A stretch of 64,000 nucleotides of DNA, taken from Streptomyces sp. DvalAA-14 (GTDB taxonomy: Bacteria; Actinomycetota; Actinomycetes; Streptomycetales; Streptomycetaceae). Under the pieces are notes generated by a model. The model ran no database searches. It had not been told where the DNA came from and saw only the letters and a list, made by a program, of their open reading frames with translations. Location of the stretch: NCBI RefSeq assembly GCF_900091855.1, contig NZ_FMCH01000325.1, forward strand, positions 62,001 to 126,000, read 5' to 3'. The translations under genes and the position numbers were made by a program. Below, piece by piece: positions 49,933-58,307 of this stretch; within the stretch, counting starts at the first letter, position 1, and every line of letters begins with the position of its first letter.

Positions 49933-51039
49933 TCAGTTCGTCAGCAGCTCGGACTTCAGCTCGTTGATGTCCTTGGCGTCCAGACCGAGTGCCTTCTTCT
50001 CGTACGACGTGAAGGAGCCGTACGTGTCCTGCACCTCCTTGAAACCGGCGTCCAGGTATTGCGAACGCACGTCCAGGAGCGGCTTGTACACGGCGGCCTG
50101 GGCGGCCGGCATCGCGGCCAGGGCCGCGGCATTGGACGCCGCGCGGTACGTGTTGGACGCGAGGTAGTCCGTGTACACGGTGTCGCGGGGCACGCCCAGT
50201 GCGGTGAGCAGCGCGGCGCTCGCCCAGCCGGTACGGTCCTTGCCGGCCGAACAGTGGTACAGCGAGCCGTCGGTGTCCGCGATGATCCCGCTGAAGACCC
50301 GGGAGTAGGCGTCCTTGGCGGTGGTCGAGCCGACCATCGACTTCTCGCCGTCGATCATCAACTGCTCGGCGCCGGCGACGGTCGTGGGCAGGTCGGTGCT
50401 GGAGGAGTCGCCGGTGACGTTGGCGACGACGTAGCGCACCCCGCTGGGCAGGCGGTCCGGGCCGGCGGTCCGCTCCGAGGTCATGCGCAGGTCGTAGTCG
50501 ACCGAGATGCCGAGGCGCTTGAGCTTGGCGAGGTCGGCGTCGGTGAGGTTGTTCAGGGCGCCCGAACGGTAGACGACGCCCATCTTCACCCACTGGCCGT
50601 CGGCGGTGCGGTAGCCGCCGACATCCCGGAAGTTGTCCATCCCGTCGAGTTTCACCAGCCGGTCGGCCAGGTGGAGCTTGTCGCCCTGGTCGGGCACCAG
50701 GTCGAACCACTGCCGGTCGGCCGTGGCGGGCAGGCCCTTGACCGTGACGGAACCGGTCGAACCTCCCGTGGCGACGATCCTGCCGTTGGCGTGCACGGCG
50801 ACATGCCGCACCCCCGGCGCCTTCCAGGTGATCTTGTACGAGCCGTTGTCCTGCGCCGTGACCACGGCGGCGGTGAACGGAATGCGGTGCGCGCTCCCGT
50901 GCGAGGGGCCCGGGCGGGAAGAGGGGGACGAGTGGGACGCCGGAGCCGCGCCGGCGCTCTGAGCGCTCACGCTCGTGAGGACGGCGACCGCAGCCAAGGC
51001 GATGGAAGCCGATCTGACGTGTTTCGTGCGAATAGCCAT
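49933..51039 (-). CDS. Secreted tyrosine phosphatase (Y_phosphatase3 family)
   Basis: The 368-residue protein has a signal peptide (SIALAAVAVLTSVSAQSAGA), a Ser/Pro-rich linker and a fibronectin-like strand region (YKITWKAPGVRHVAVHANG). The phosphatase domain begins MDNFRDVGGYRTADGQ and has the P-loop HCSAGKDRTG (catalytic Cys263, Arg269). The N-terminal DNFRD and the P-loop Lys are typical of lipid-active MptpB-like enzymes. Being exported, it may act on phosphoinositides or phosphoproteins outside the cell. The binding site before the ATG is weak; a TTG at 51063 is possible. Confidence 0.85.
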   Translation of the reverse strand: MAIRTKHVRSASIALAAVAVLTSVSAQSAGAAPASHSSPSSRPGPSHGSAHRIPFTAAVVTAQDNGSYKITWKAPGVRHVAVHANGRIVATGGSTGSVTVKGLPATADRQWFDLVPDQGDKLHLADRLVKLDGMDNFRDVGGYRTADGQWVKMGVVYRSGALNNLTDADLAKLKRLGISVDYDLRMTSERTAGPDRLPSGVRYVVANVTGDSSSTDLPTTVAGAEQLMIDGEKSMVGSTTAKDAYSRVFSGIIADTDGSLYHCSAGKDRTGWASAALLTALGVPRDTVYTDYLASNTYRAASNAAALAAMPAAQAAVYKPLLDVRSQYLDAGFKEVQDTYGSFTSYEKKALGLDAKDINELKSELLTN

Positions 51040-51110
51040 GCCGCGATCGTCATGCCCGAACAAGGTCGGGAGGTGGCCGTTTCATTAATTGCAGACAGCA
51101 CGTGGTCCGC

Positions 51111-51177
51111 GCGGCCACCGTACGACGGCCGCCACCGTACGACGGCCGCCACTGTACGACGGCCGCCACCGGCCGTC
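51111..51177. repeat. 17-bp tandem repeat between the phosphatase and GAPDH genes
   Basis: The unit GGCCGCCACCGTACGAC occurs about four times (51111-51126 partial, 51127-51143, 51144-51160 with one change, 51161-51177 diverged). It lies about 160 bp upstream of the GAPDH gene in a divergent promoter region. Confidence 0.85.
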
Positions 51178-51336
51178 GGGCCGACAAGTAGGCCCCCGGT
51201 TGCCGTTGCCTTCCGGCGGCGCGACGCTGAAGAAGGCGCCCGTCCGACTCGCCGGTCGGCGGCATTCTCCTCCGCATCGATCCGCTCGGCCGGCGGGTGC
51301 TGAGCCGAGCCGGAGGATACGGAAAGGATTCGTCCC

Positions 51337-52332
51337 ATGACGCGTATCGCCATCAACGGATTCGGCCGCATCGGCCGCAACGCGCTGCGAGCCCTGCTGG
51401 CCCGCGAGAGCGGGCTGGACCTCGTCGCCGTCAACGACCTGGCCGATCCGGCCGCGCTCGCGCGGCTGGTGGCTTTCGACACCACCGCCGGGCGGCTGGG
51501 GCGCCCGGTGTCGGTCGACGGGGACGATCTGGTGGTCGACGGCCGGCGTATCCGGGTGCTGGCCGAACGTGAACCGGCGCGGCTGCCTTGGGCCGACCTC
51601 GGTGTCGAGATCGTGCTGGAGTCCACCGGCCGGTTCTCTTCCGCCGAGGCCGCCGGCGCCCACCTCACCGCGGGCGCGAAGAAAGTCCTGGTCAGCGCAC
51701 CCTCAAAGGGCGCGGACGTGACCATCGCCTACGGCGTGAACACCGAGGCGTACGACCGGGACGCGCACACGATCATCTCCAACGCCTCCTGCACCACCAA
51801 CGCGCTCGCCCCGCTCGCCAAGGTCCTGGACGACCTGGCCGGGATCGAGCAGGGTTTCATGACCACGGTGCACGCCTACACCCAGGAGCAGAACCTGCAG
51901 GACGGCCCGCACCGTGACCCCCGCCGCGCCCGGGCCGCCGCCGCGAACATCGTGCCCACCACCACCGGCGCCGCCAAGGCCATCGGCCTCGTCCTTCCGG
52001 GCCTGGACGGCAAACTGTCCGGCGACGCCCTGCGTGTCCCCATCACCGTCGGCTCGATCACCGAACTCAACGCGTCGGTCGCCCGCGACGTGACACGCGA
52101 CGACATCCTCGCCGCCTACCGCGCCGCCGCCGACGGCCCGCTGGCCGGCATCCTCGAATACTCCGAGGACGCACTGGTCTCCTCCGACATCACCGGCAAC
52201 CCGGCCTCGTCGATCTTCGACTCCGCCCTCACCCGCGTCCACGGCCGCCACGTCAAGGTGGTCGCCTGGTACGACAACGAATGGGGCTTCTCCAACCGCG
52301 TGATCGACACCCTCGAACTGCTCGCCGCCTGA
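51337..52332 (+). CDS. gap: Type I glyceraldehyde-3-phosphate dehydrogenase
   Basis: The 331-residue enzyme has INGFGRIGRNALRALL at the N-terminus, the catalytic Cys152 in SNASCTTNALAPL and His179 in TTVHAYTQEQ. WYDNEWGFSNRVID is the C-terminal block. Asp34 in VNDLADP suggests NAD use. It oxidises glyceraldehyde-3-phosphate. No pgk or tpi is next to it, so it is probably an extra copy rather than the main glycolytic gene. The start follows GGATAC.. AAGGATT. Confidence 0.95.
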   Translation: MTRIAINGFGRIGRNALRALLARESGLDLVAVNDLADPAALARLVAFDTTAGRLGRPVSVDGDDLVVDGRRIRVLAEREPARLPWADLGVEIVLESTGRFSSAEAAGAHLTAGAKKVLVSAPSKGADVTIAYGVNTEAYDRDAHTIISNASCTTNALAPLAKVLDDLAGIEQGFMTTVHAYTQEQNLQDGPHRDPRRARAAAANIVPTTTGAAKAIGLVLPGLDGKLSGDALRVPITVGSITELNASVARDVTRDDILAAYRAAADGPLAGILEYSEDALVSSDITGNPASSIFDSALTRVHGRHVKVVAWYDNEWGFSNRVIDTLELLAA

Positions 52333-52477
52333 CCGGACACCGGCCGGCCGCCCCCGCCGGGTCGGCTGCCCGAGTCACTGGCATGGTGCCGACCGTGGCC
52401 GCCGGGCACCCTCCTGGGACTCGCCCGCGGAACCTTCCTGCCCCGACGCGGCTGAGTCACCGTCGCGGTTGCTGGCC

Positions 52478-52501
52478 GGGAGCCCGGGAGCCCGGGAGCC
52501 C
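52478..52501. repeat. 8-bp tandem repeat, GGGAGCCC x3
   Basis: Three exact units lie in the 278-bp spacer between convergent GAPDH and enoyl-CoA-hydratase-like genes. Each unit can pair with the next, so the RNA may fold into small hairpins. Confidence 0.7.
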
Positions 52502-52610
52502 GGGGGGTCTGCTCGGTCGCCGGGGCCGGGTTGGCGCCGGCCCACCGACATGTGACGAGTACGTCCTCACCGAGGCGGGCCGTGATCCCCGGCGCGCCGG
52601 AGGCCGGAGG

Positions 52611-53426
52611 CTAGTCCGGTGCGATGAACTCGCCGAGCCGCTCCTCGGCGGGGCCGGGCTTTTGCAGGCCCTGTTCGAAGAGCCAGCCGATGCGTGCCAT
52701 GACCTCGGGCCGCTGCACCGCGGCGAAGAAAGCCCTCAGCTGCGGCGGGAACTCTTCGTCGTCCGGAAGCGTCAGCGGATTCACCCACTGCTTGAGCTCT
52801 TCGACGGCGCGGCGGTCGAAGCGGGCGACCCGCTGCGCGAAAGCCGTGACGAAATCCTCGAACTCGGCGTCCGGGATCGCGCGGTTCACGTACCCGTAGC
52901 GTTCGGCGAGGTCCGCGTCGAAGTCTTCCGCGCCGGCCAGGATCTCGATCGCGCGTCCCCGGCCGACCAGTCGCGGCAGCCGGGCCGGCGCGCCGCCGCC
53001 CGGGACGACGCCGGTGGTCATCTCGAACTGGCCGAGAACGGCCTTCTCCCGGCTGGCGAAACGCACATCCGTCGCGAGGACGAACTCGCTTCCCGCACCC
53101 CGGGCCCGGCCGCGGATCGCGCTGATGGTCACGACCGGGAGCTTGCTGATCCGGATCAGCGCATCCACAAAGGGATGCTGCCCCGTGGTCCCGGCGGGCA
53201 GGGCCTCTTGCGGTGCGCCGTCGTCGGCGAGATCCCAGTGCGCGAGGAAATAGTCCGGGTTCGCGCTCTCGAACAAGATGACCGTGACGTCGGGGTCCGC
53301 CTCCGCCGCCTCCACGAGCGAACGCAGCTCCACGACCATCTGCGAGCCGATGAGATTGATCGACGGGTTGTCGAAGCTGACACGCCACAGGGACGGCGAC
53401 GGTTTATTGATCTTGACCTGTGCCAT
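52611..53426 (-). CDS. Enoyl-CoA hydratase/isomerase-family protein
   Basis: The 271-residue protein is a crotonase-fold enzyme: NPSINLIGSQMVVELRSLVE, the oxyanion segment AIRGRARGAGSEFVLATDVRFAS, and QFEMTTGVVPGGGAPARLPRLVG. The Glu in EFVLATDVRFA corresponds to the usual ELALACDLR. The second Glu of hydratases is not evident, so isomerase, hydrolase or other activity is possible. No Shine-Dalgarno lies before the ATG at 53426, so a leaderless or longer start cannot be excluded. Confidence 0.8.
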   Translation of the reverse strand: MAQVKINKPSPSLWRVSFDNPSINLIGSQMVVELRSLVEAAEADPDVTVILFESANPDYFLAHWDLADDGAPQEALPAGTTGQHPFVDALIRISKLPVVTISAIRGRARGAGSEFVLATDVRFASREKAVLGQFEMTTGVVPGGGAPARLPRLVGRGRAIEILAGAEDFDADLAERYGYVNRAIPDAEFEDFVTAFAQRVARFDRRAVEELKQWVNPLTLPDDEEFPPQLRAFFAAVQRPEVMARIGWLFEQGLQKPGPAEERLGEFIAPD

Positions 53427-53697
53427 GAGGTGAACGTAACAGCCTGACCTGCGGATCAAGAGGCAGACACGGTAGGGGGCTATTCTTCCGCGCGCCCGAC
53501 TGGATTCTCGAAAAACGTGAATACCGGGAAGCCGGATCACCCCCCGAAGGAGCGGCTTGCGGGAAACCCCGCAGGAAACCCCGCAGGAAAGCGGACGGCA
53601 CCGATTCGCCCGACCGGCGCACCGGCTTCATCGGGCGCAAAATGGAGAGCGGACCACCACACCCCGGGAAGCGTGTGCCGGCGCATCGATCGATGGG

Positions 53698-55937
53698 ATG
53701 CAGGGGATGGCCGAATCCAGTAAAGGAAAGCCCTGGTCCGCGGAGGACATTCTCGGCCTGGTCGGTGCTGCCACCGCGGTGGTCGGTGGCGACGGGATCG
53801 TCCTGGGCTGGACGGTGGCCGCCGAGCGGGCCACGGGCTACCGCGCGGAGGAAGTGGTGGGCCGGCCCGCCGCGCGGCTGCTGGCCGAGACGTCCGTCGA
53901 GCTCGCCGCCTGGGCGGCGCGCGTCCGGGCCCGCGAACCGTGGTCGGGCGCGATCCGGCTGCGCACCAAGGGCGGCTCGGCCGTCCGGATGACGGTGGAG
54001 GCGTCCCCGCTGGCCGGCCGAGGCCGCGGGGACTGGTTCGTGACCGTCACCGATCCCACCGGGGCGCTGTCCTGGCGGCCGGCGCGGCCGTCGGCAGCGG
54101 TGGGGCCCCTGGCTCGCTCGCCGGTCGGGCTGTCCATCTGGGACACCGATCTGCGCTGCGTGTGGCTCAACGACGCGGCCGAGCGGCAGGACGGCGTACT
54201 GCGGCGCCGGCGGCTGGGGCGCCTGATGACCGAGGTGCAGCCCGGCGACATGGGCAGGTCGGTCGTGGTCGCGATGCGGCAGGTGCTGGAGACCGGTGAG
54301 CCCGTCATCGAGCGGGAGTACACCTGGCGCATCCCGGGTGAGGACGAGGAGCGCCTGCTGTCGGCCTCGTACTTCCGGCTGGACGGGGCGGACGGCAAGC
54401 CGATCGGGGTGGTCAACATGGCCACCGACATCGAGAACTCCCGGGTCCGCCAGCATCTGATGATCCTCGGCCAGGCCGGCAACCGCATCGGCACCACCCT
54501 GGATGTCATCAGGACCGCCCAAGAGCTCGCCGACGCCGCGGTGCCGCTGATAGCCGACTTCGTCACCGTCGACCTGGGGGAGACCGTCCCGCTCGGCGAG
54601 GAACCTCTGCAGCGGCTCCCGTCCTCCGAAGCCGGCATTCCGGTATTCCGCCGCGCGGGCATGGCCTCCGTCCACGAAGGGGTGCCCGAAGCGGTGTGGC
54701 GGGTCGGCGACGCCGTCCTCGTGCCGTCCGACTCCCCTTTCACCCGCACGCTGGTCACCGGGAAGCCGTATCTCCAGGCGGCGGTCGACTTCTCACCCGG
54801 CAGCTGGTTGAACCGCGACCCCAACCGCTTGCGAGCGGTGCGGGAGACGGGCATGCACTCGCTGATGATCGTCCCGCTGCGGGCGCGCGGGACCCTGCTC
54901 GGGGAAGCGGTCTTCGTCCGCAACGAGAACAAGGTGCCGTTCTCCGGGGACGACCTGCTGCTGGTCGAGGAGTTGGCGGGCCGGGCCTCCCTGAGTCTGG
55001 ACAACGCGCGCCGGTACACCCGGGAGCGGGCCGCGTCCATCGCGCTGCAGCGCAACCTGCTGCCGCACAACCTGTCCGGCGGCGGCGCGGTGGAACTGGC
55101 CTCGCGGTATCTGCCGGCCGACACCCACGAAGGGGTGGGCGGCGACTGGTTCGACGCGATCCCGCTGCCCGACGCCCGGGTCGGCCTGGTGGTCGGCGAC
55201 GTCGTCGGCCACGGCATCAACGCCGCCGCCCTGATGGGCCAGCTCCGCACCATCATCCGCACTCTCGCCGACCAGGACCTGCCGCCCCAGGAACTGCTCG
55301 CCCGGCTCGACCGGCTGATCCTGCCGGTGACCGAGCAGGACGGCAACGCCGAGGGCTTCGCCGGCCCGGTGATGAGCTGCACCTGCGCCTACGCCGTCTA
55401 CGACCCCGTCACCGGCACCTGCACCATGGCCTCGGCCGGCCACCCGCCGCCCGCGGTGCTGTGGCCCGACGGCCACGTCACCTTCCCCGACGTGCCGCCC
55501 GGACCGCCGATCGGCATGGGCCTGATGTCCTACGAGCCCTTCGCGCTGGAACTCCCCGAGAACAGCACCCTGGCCCTGTACACCGACGGCCTCATCGAAA
55601 CCCGCACCGCCGACCTCGACACCGGCATGGGCCGGCTCCGTTCGGCCCTCAGCGGACCTTCGACCCCGCTGGAGCAGCTCTGCACGCGAGTGATCGACAC
55701 CATGACTCCGCGGCGCCGGGACGGGGTGATGGTGCCGGACGCCGAGACGGGCGTGTACGCGGACGATGTCGCCCTGCTCATGGCCCGCACCCGGGTGCGG
55801 CAGGAATTACCGACGACCGGCCGCCGCCACTTCGGCTCACGCGTCGGGTCCTGCGCGTCCGACGCACCACCTCCGCCCGGGCTCACCGGGCAGGAACGGC
55901 ACATCGAAGCGGAGACCGGTCCACCCGTCGGGAGTAG
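53698..55937 (+). CDS. PAS/GAF/SpoIIE-type PP2C phosphatase, 3' end disrupted
   Basis: Two PAS-like domains (residues about 10-110 and 130-245), a GAF domain (about 260-430, LLLVEELAGRASLSLDNARRYTRER) and a PP2C/SpoIIE phosphatase domain follow in order. The last has EGVGGDWFDAIPL, VVGDVVGHGINAAALMGQLRT, SAGHPPPAVL and ALYTDGLIETR. The usual DDVALLMARTR end is reached at about 55797. Instead of a stop, the frame stays open through the amidase to 58186-58188. The end given is the first stop in another frame (TAG), 23 bp before the amidase, so a frameshift near 55800-55930 is likely. It lacks the C-terminal ATPase domain common in relatives. Confidence 0.7.
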
Positions 55938-55960
55938 ACCGATCCAGGAAAGGGTGCAGC

Positions 55961-57367
55961 ATGACGATCGACCTCACGTACTCGGACGCGACCGAACTCG
56001 CCGAGCTGATCCGTACCCGCAAGGTGTCTTCCGTCGAGGTGGTGCAGGCACACCTCGACCGCATCGAGGCCCTGAACCCGAGGCTCAACGCCGTCGTCAC
56101 CCTTGCCGACGGTTCGCTGGAGGCCGCGCGGGCGGCGGACGAGGAACTCGCGGCGGGCGGCGACGTCGGGCCGCTGCACGGCGTGCCCTTCACCGCCAAG
56201 GACTCGTTCGACACCGCCGGAGTGCTCACCCAGCGCGCCTCGCCGATCTTCGCCGGTCGCATCCCGGACACCGACGCCACCGCCGTGGCGCGCATCAAGA
56301 GGGCCGGAGCGATCCTGCTGGCCAAGACCAACCTCCCGGAGTTCTCCTACTGGATCGAGACCGACAACCTCCTGACGGGCAGGACGAACAACCCCTGGGA
56401 CCTCGACCGCTCGCCCGGCGGTTCCAGCGGCGGGGAGTCCGCCTCGATCGCGACCGGGATGTCACCGCTCGGACTGGCCAGCGACCTGTCCATCTCGGTG
56501 CGCGGGCCGGCCGCCGACACCGGCGTCGTGTCCTTCAAGCCGACGCACGGACGCATCCCGATGACGGGCATCTGGCCGCGGGCACCGCGCCGCAACTGGC
56601 ACGTCGGCCCCATGGCCCGCAGCATCCGCGACCTCGCACTGGCCTACTCCCTGCTGGCCGGCCCGGACGGCGCCGACGGCTTCGCCACCGCCCCGCGCGA
56701 GTTCGACACCGGCCTGGGCGCCGCGCCGAACCGGCCCGTGCGGGTGGGCTGGCTGACCGACTCCGGACTCGGCCCGACCGACCCGGAGGTCGCGGCAACC
56801 GTGCAGGCAGCCGCCGACGCCCTGCAATCAGCCGGCCTCCCCGTCGACGCCGTGAACATCCCCGCTCTCGCGCGGGACAACTCCAACGACATCTGGACCA
56901 AGCTGAGCACCATGGAGATGAAGCCGGCCTTCGCCGAGGTCACCGCCGGCCACGAGGACCAGCTGTTCAGCTACTCGAAATTCCTGTTCGGCCTGCCCGA
57001 CACACCGGTGGAGGACTACGTCCGGGCCGAACAGGGCATCGAGCGGCTCCGGGACGGCTTCGCGGAGTACTTCCACCAGTACGACGTCCTGCTGCTCCCG
57101 GTCACCACGATCCCCGCCCACCAGCACCAGCTCGAGGAGTTCACCGTGAACGGGAAGACGGTCAACGCCTTCCACGTCCAGTCGACGACCGTCCCGTTCA
57201 GCCTGACCGGACATCCGGCCCTGTCGATGCGATTCGGCACGAGCAGCGACGGCATGCCGATCGCCGTACAGGTGGTGGCCAACCTGCACGCGGAATCGAC
57301 CGTGCTGCACATCGCCTCGCTGCTGGAGTCACTCAGCCCCGTCCGCGGCCAGCACCCCGCCCTCTGA
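55961..57367 (+). CDS. Amidase-signature-family hydrolase
   Basis: The 468-residue protein has the AS-family Lys80 (PFTAKDSF), cis-Ser155 in SPGGSSGGES and Ser179 as nucleophile. The block before the nucleophile reads SDLSISVRGPA, where the family has a Gly-Gly pair (usual TDxGGSxRxPA). KPTHGRIP follows normally. It cleaves an amide; the substrate is unknown. GGAAAGGG lies before the ATG, and the phosphatase frame reads through it in another frame. Confidence 0.85.
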   Translation: MTIDLTYSDATELAELIRTRKVSSVEVVQAHLDRIEALNPRLNAVVTLADGSLEAARAADEELAAGGDVGPLHGVPFTAKDSFDTAGVLTQRASPIFAGRIPDTDATAVARIKRAGAILLAKTNLPEFSYWIETDNLLTGRTNNPWDLDRSPGGSSGGESASIATGMSPLGLASDLSISVRGPAADTGVVSFKPTHGRIPMTGIWPRAPRRNWHVGPMARSIRDLALAYSLLAGPDGADGFATAPREFDTGLGAAPNRPVRVGWLTDSGLGPTDPEVAATVQAAADALQSAGLPVDAVNIPALARDNSNDIWTKLSTMEMKPAFAEVTAGHEDQLFSYSKFLFGLPDTPVEDYVRAEQGIERLRDGFAEYFHQYDVLLLPVTTIPAHQHQLEEFTVNGKTVNAFHVQSTTVPFSLTGHPALSMRFGTSSDGMPIAVQVVANLHAESTVLHIASLLESLSPVRGQHPAL

Positions 57368-57486
57368 CCGCCGGAACGGCCTCGTCCCCCAACGCCCAGG
57401 GGGCGGAGCGCACTGGCCGGCGCGCAGCGGTACGGGGGGGGCCGCCGGCCGGTCGCGGCTCGGGCGGGCCGGGCCGCGTGCGGACG

Positions 57487-58071
57487 CTACGTGCGCCAGT
57501 GCCATCCGAGGGCGAAGTCGACGGCGACCGCGTAGGACACGTACATCAGCCACGCTCCCGTCGCCATGTGGAAGAAACCCAGCACGCGTTCGGCCACGGA
57601 CAGGCCGACCGAGAGGAAGAACTCGCTGAAGTAGACGGCGAACAGACCGAGGAACACCAGGCCGACCGGCCAGTCGCCGACCCGGAAGAACACGGTCGCG
57701 CCCATGGCCGAGATGAGCATGAAGGCCACACACATGCCGGCGTTGGGCCGGGAGTCGTTGCCGCGGTAGCGGTTCCAGCCGATGCTGAACCAGTGGATGC
57801 CGTAGGCGGAGAAGGCGAGGGCGGCCATGTAGAGGGCGCGGTCCTGGAACACCTGGAACCACGTCAGCCCGATGAACAGGATGAAGCCGGAGATGAACTG
57901 GCAGAATCCCGGCAGCCAGACGCCCCACACGCCGAGCGAGCGGTCCACCCGCTCGTCGCGTCGCGGCCAGCCGAGCAACTCGTGCGGCGCCCAGATGAGG
58001 TAACCCGTGCCCAGGCCGAAGAAGCCCAGAGCCAGCGGGGGGAAATTCGAGGGAGCGAAGGTTACCTGCAT
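57487..58071 (-). CDS. Six-helix membrane protein, GPR1/FUN34/YaaH-like
   Basis: The 194-residue protein has six hydrophobic helices and begins FAPSNFPPLALGFFGLGTGYLIW, which resembles the N-P-x-P-L-G-L start of acetate/succinate transporters of the AceTr family. IHWFSIGWNRYRGNDSRPNAG and the final AVAVDFALGWHW fit a streptomycete branch. It may carry a small organic acid such as acetate or formate. It is divergent from the formate dehydrogenase operon, 236 bp apart. GAGGAG lies 10 nt before the ATG. Confidence 0.6.
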   Translation of the reverse strand: MQVTFAPSNFPPLALGFFGLGTGYLIWAPHELLGWPRRDERVDRSLGVWGVWLPGFCQFISGFILFIGLTWFQVFQDRALYMAALAFSAYGIHWFSIGWNRYRGNDSRPNAGMCVAFMLISAMGATVFFRVGDWPVGLVFLGLFAVYFSEFFLSVGLSVAERVLGFFHMATGAWLMYVSYAVAVDFALGWHWRT

Positions 58072-58307
58072 GCCGTCATGTCTCCTCTGACCTGTCCTGC
58101 CCCCCGGTGCCCTGTGCGGAACCGCGGCCTCCGGCGAACTGCTCAGCTGATATGTAACGCATATGGGCGGCCCGCACACCGTGAGTAACCCATACGGCGC
58201 TGGCCGCGCCGCCCCCCGGCGCTCCTGACTTGCGTACCGCCCGCCCGCCGGTACCGTCGGCAGCAAGCGGTCGTGCCGCGACGGTCCGGGCCGGAAGGAG
58301 CAGGCCG

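Noticed and set aside
47315-50167. 950-codon plus-strand open frame over the oxidoreductase, serine hydrolase and phosphatase genes
   Set aside because: It conflicts with three genes with catalytic motifs on their own frames; Arg/Gly-rich.
51111-51177. Possible CRISPR array
   Set aside because: Units are contiguous with no unique spacers and there are no cas genes.
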